A DNA stretch of 7,796 bases from Proteobacteria bacterium UBA2133 (GTDB taxonomy: Bacteria > Pseudomonadota > Gammaproteobacteria > Arenicellales > UBA868). Position 1 is the first letter of the stretch. The number at the start of each line of letters is the position of its first letter. Positions 5,949-7,796 of the stretch are shown one piece after another. The DNA lies in the NCBI GenBank assembly GCA_002327725.1, contig DCXP01000038.1, forward strand, positions 4,048 to 11,843, in the 5' to 3' direction. Both the position numbers and the translations under genes were made by a program. Under the pieces are notes generated by a model that saw only the letters and a list, made by a program, of their open reading frames with translations, made no database searches and had not been told where the DNA came from.

Positions 5949-7115
5949 TCAATTCCGCAGTGGATAATGGCCGAATTCTTCCACCGCATCAACCATGGCC
6001 AGAACATTCTCCGGCGGCACATCGTTCATGACCGTGTGCACGGCTCCGATCATGGTGCCGCCACCGGGACCGAGGATACCGATCACCCGGCGCACCTCCT
6101 GGCGCACCTCCTCGACGCTGCGATAGGGCAGGATGCGGTGGCTGTCGATACCGCCGCAAAAAACGATATTCCTGCCAAAGCGTTCCTTGAGTGCCGCAAG
6201 ATCCGACATCTTGCCGCTGGAGGTTTGGATGGGATTCAGGATGTCGACCCCGATATCGATGAAGTCTTCAATCAGTGGGAAAACATCGCCGCAGGAGTGA
6301 AAAAAGATCTTGGCCGGGGTGCGCGCCTTGATGAACTCGATGAAATCGGCATGAAAGGGCTTTAACATGTCACGGTACATTTGCGGCGAGATCATCAGGC
6401 TCTCCTGGGTGCCCAGGTCGTCGCCAATCTTGATGATGTCGATGTTGTCGCCCGCTTCGTCGAGAAACCGCCCCATCAGTGCCTTGCAATAGCCGGCGAT
6501 TTTCTCAAGCAACGCCCGGGAAAAGTCCGGATGCTTGATCATGTTCAGTAGAAAAGCCTCCATGCCCTGCATGGCGTGGGCCCGTTCGAACGGAAACAGC
6601 AGCCAGGGCGTGGCCATGATCGCGTATTCATTCTGCGCCGCCAGTCGGCAAGCATCGTTAGCGACATGGGCGACACGGCTGGGGTCACTCATGTCGGGCC
6701 AGTGGGGATAATTCTCCAACTCCTCGACCGTGGTCGCGTCGATCAGCGGGTGTATGCCCGGGAACCAGTAACCCGGGGTCACCTCGACCTGGCCAGAGCC
6801 CCAGGAGTCGATACAGTCATCGTGCGGCGCTCGATTCTGATTACGTCGGCGGGTTGCGGCGGGTTCAAGATCCAGTACCCCACGGACGTCGCTGTGCAGG
6901 CGTGCCATGGTGGCCTCGTCGATCGCGGCGGTACCGAGTTCCGGCCATTGGTAGAGGTATTGGTCCGGGGCCTCGATTCCGGCAATACGCTTGATTCCCT
7001 GGTAGGGCTGCATTTTTATGCCGGTGGCGTTGCTCACTCCAATCACGATGGGTACCCGATCGGGCTCTTCGTGATTAAGGACCGTCAGCACCCGGTCGCG
7101 CGACGTCATAGACAT
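5949..7115 (-). CDS. URO-D superfamily protein, MtaA/CmuA-like (probable Zn-dependent methyltransferase-type)
   Basis: The 388-residue protein has the fold signature of the uroporphyrinogen decarboxylase family, which also contains corrinoid-dependent methyltransferases such as MtaA, MtbA and CmuA. The N terminus (TSRDRVLTVLNHEEPDRVPI) is typical. GDDLGTQESLMISPQMY (231-247) and FFHSCGDVFPLIEDFIDIGV (271-290) are the main family blocks. H273-S-C275 together with C320 (in FCGGID) gives HxCx44C, matching the zinc-binding pattern of methyltransferase members rather than the heme-pathway HemE. It would act in the cytoplasm, perhaps moving a methyl group between a corrinoid protein and a thiol; no corrinoid protein gene is in view. 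ATG 7115 has AGAGG 7 bases upstream, but ATG 7109 makes an ATGA overlap with the preceding MarR-like gene and fits the family start equally well. True substrate is unknown. Confidence 0.88.
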   Translation of the reverse strand: MSMTSRDRVLTVLNHEEPDRVPIVIGVSNATGIKMQPYQGIKRIAGIEAPDQYLYQWPELGTAAIDEATMARLHSDVRGVLDLEPAATRRRNQNRAPHDDCIDSWGSGQVEVTPGYWFPGIHPLIDATTVEELENYPHWPDMSDPSRVAHVANDACRLAAQNEYAIMATPWLLFPFERAHAMQGMEAFLLNMIKHPDFSRALLEKIAGYCKALMGRFLDEAGDNIDIIKIGDDLGTQESLMISPQMYRDMLKPFHADFIEFIKARTPAKIFFHSCGDVFPLIEDFIDIGVDILNPIQTSSGKMSDLAALKERFGRNIVFCGGIDSHRILPYRSVEEVRQEVRRVIGILGPGGGTMIGAVHTVMNDVPPENVLAMVDAVEEFGHYPLRN

Positions 7116-7342
7116 AAACTGGCCTCTGGCAGATCAAGATTCGATGTCAGCATTTGCAGAACGCGCCATTGCTGTCCGGTTACATGGTATTGGCGGAAAA
7201 TGGGCTGGAACTGATTGACTGCGGCCGGCCTGGCCCGAAGCAGCCTGATGGGCAGGGTGTGGGAGAGGTCATTCAGACCGTGTGAGTACGCGGTGGATTT
7301 CTTCGGTTTTGCGGGCACTGGTGCGGGGTTGGTGTTATTCAT
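7106..7342 (-). pseudogene. Truncated MarR-family regulator, HpaR-like N-terminal fragment
   Basis: The 78-residue frame contains LSHTLPIRLLRARPAAVNQF, then QPIFRQYHVTGQQWRVLQML, which matches the N-terminal dimerisation helix and first winged-helix segment of HpaR-type MarR regulators. Those repress 4-hydroxyphenylacetate/homoprotocatechuate catabolism. Full MarR proteins have about 140-150 residues; here the match ends near residue 67, and after an unrelated-looking tail (NLDLPEASLCL) the frame stops. The recognition helix, wing and C-terminal dimerisation helix are missing, so it should not bind DNA normally. The start overlaps the FAH-family gene stop (ATGAATAA), and the end overlaps the URO-D-like start. 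No Shine-Dalgarno precedes the ATG, so it may be translated by coupling. It is most likely a remnant left by deletion or by insertion of the URO-D-like gene, though a functional short protein cannot be excluded. Confidence 0.65.
7123..7127 (-). promoter_or_regulatory. Ribosome binding site for the URO-D-like gene
   Basis: AGAGG on the minus strand lies 7 bases before ATG 7115 and 13 bases before ATG 7109, favouring the first start. It is inside the last codons of the truncated MarR-like frame, consistent with translational coupling. Confidence 0.5.
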
Positions 7343-7796
7343 CGACCACGTGGTTTCTTAAAACACCGACACCGGGCACCTCGACCTCAACCGTGTCGCC
7401 CGGGACAAGGAACCGTGGGGGATCGAATCGGGCGCCTGCACCAGTCGGGGTGCCGGTTGTGATGATGTCGCCGGTCTTAAGTGTCATAAAGGTCGACAGG
7501 TACCTGATAAGGTAGGTAAAAGAGAATAGCAGATTGGCAGTGCTGTCGTGCTGGCGCTGTGCACCGTTGATCCGGGTCGTGACCGTGAGCCGGTCATAGC
7601 CGTCGAACTCATCCGCGGTCACCATCCAGGGCCCGACAGCGCCAGAGCGGTCGAAATTCTTGCCTTGGGTGACGTTGAATTTGCCGTGACGCATCCAGTC
7701 GCGGACGCTGCCTTCCTGCAGTACAGTCAAGCCGGCAATATGGTCATGGGCCCGGTCTTCGGTGATCCTTCGACCCGGCTTGCCAATGATGATTGC
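7335..7796 (-). CDS. Fumarylacetoacetate hydrolase (FAH) family protein, HpaG-like, C-terminal part
   Basis: The frame is open to the right edge, leaving 153 C-terminal residues. The FAH family includes FAH itself, 2-oxohept-3-ene-dioate isomerase/decarboxylase HpaG and acylpyruvate hydrolases; these cleave or decarboxylate beta-dicarbonyl acids with a bound Mg or Mn. Visible blocks are AIIIGKPGRRITEDRA, HIAGLTVLQEGSVRDWM, QGKNFDRSGAVGPWMVT and LKTGDIITTGTPTGAGARF. In LQEGSVRD, Glu sits where many relatives have the metal-binding Asp of NDVSARD; Glu can serve the same role. The GKNFD lysine and the GTPTGAG loop are conserved. The MarR/HpaR-like fragment starts inside its stop, so the two genes are coupled, as expected for an aromatic meta-cleavage operon. 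Exact substrate cannot be decided from this fragment. Confidence 0.9.
   Translation of the reverse strand, partial: AIIIGKPGRRITEDRAHDHIAGLTVLQEGSVRDWMRHGKFNVTQGKNFDRSGAVGPWMVTADEFDGYDRLTVTTRINGAQRQHDSTANLLFSFTYLIRYLSTFMTLKTGDIITTGTPTGAGARFDPPRFLVPGDTVEVEVPGVGVLRNHVVDE

Noticed and set aside
6576..7214. Long plus-strand open frame of 212 codons inside the URO-D-like gene
   Set aside because: It lies antisense to a clearly recognised gene, has no family resemblance and no ribosome binding site; it is a GC-related shadow frame.
1..7796. tRNA, rRNA, CRISPR array or insertion sequence
   Set aside because: I saw no repeat-spacer pattern, transposase-like coding, terminal inverted repeats or tRNA-like cloverleaf in the window.

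Overview
The window looks like part of a proteobacterial chromosome, most likely a gammaproteobacterium. This rests on the periplasmic nitrate reductase genes and the HpaR/HpaG-like gene pair. It is a judgement from protein resemblance alone, and no marker gene is present. Base composition is moderately GC-rich in the coding regions. The 2575-2868 gap looks less GC-rich by eye.

Layout. Positions 1-2574 (+) carry a compact napA-napB-napC run. It encodes the C-terminal 503 residues of the Mo-containing nitrate reductase NapA, the diheme cytochrome NapB and the membrane-anchored tetraheme quinol dehydrogenase NapC. Electrons would pass from quinol through NapC and NapB to NapA, which reduces nitrate to nitrite in the periplasm. 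A gap without a convincing gene (2575-2868) follows. Next is a 677-residue cytoplasmic molybdopterin oxidoreductase (2869-4902, +) of unknown substrate, then a 96-residue protein that may adopt a dimeric alpha/beta-barrel fold (5101-5391, +).

From about 5404 to the right edge everything reads on the minus strand, converging on the plus-strand genes. In transcription order these are: a fumarylacetoacetate hydrolase (FAH) family enzyme cut by the window edge; a MarR/HpaR-like regulator that stops after about 78 residues; a URO-D/MtaA-like protein with a zinc-type HxC...C signature; and a 100-residue protein of unknown function. The first three overlap by a few bases, so they are probably translated as one coupled operon. 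A protein-like reading frame continues past the stop of the 100-residue gene in the +1 frame, which suggests a frameshift.

The two halves suggest a junction between an anaerobic respiration locus and an accessory catabolic locus (aromatic or one-carbon). The points most worth checking are the truncated MarR gene fused into the operon, the possible frameshift in the 100-residue gene, and the unknown substrates of the orphan Mo enzyme and the URO-D-like protein.
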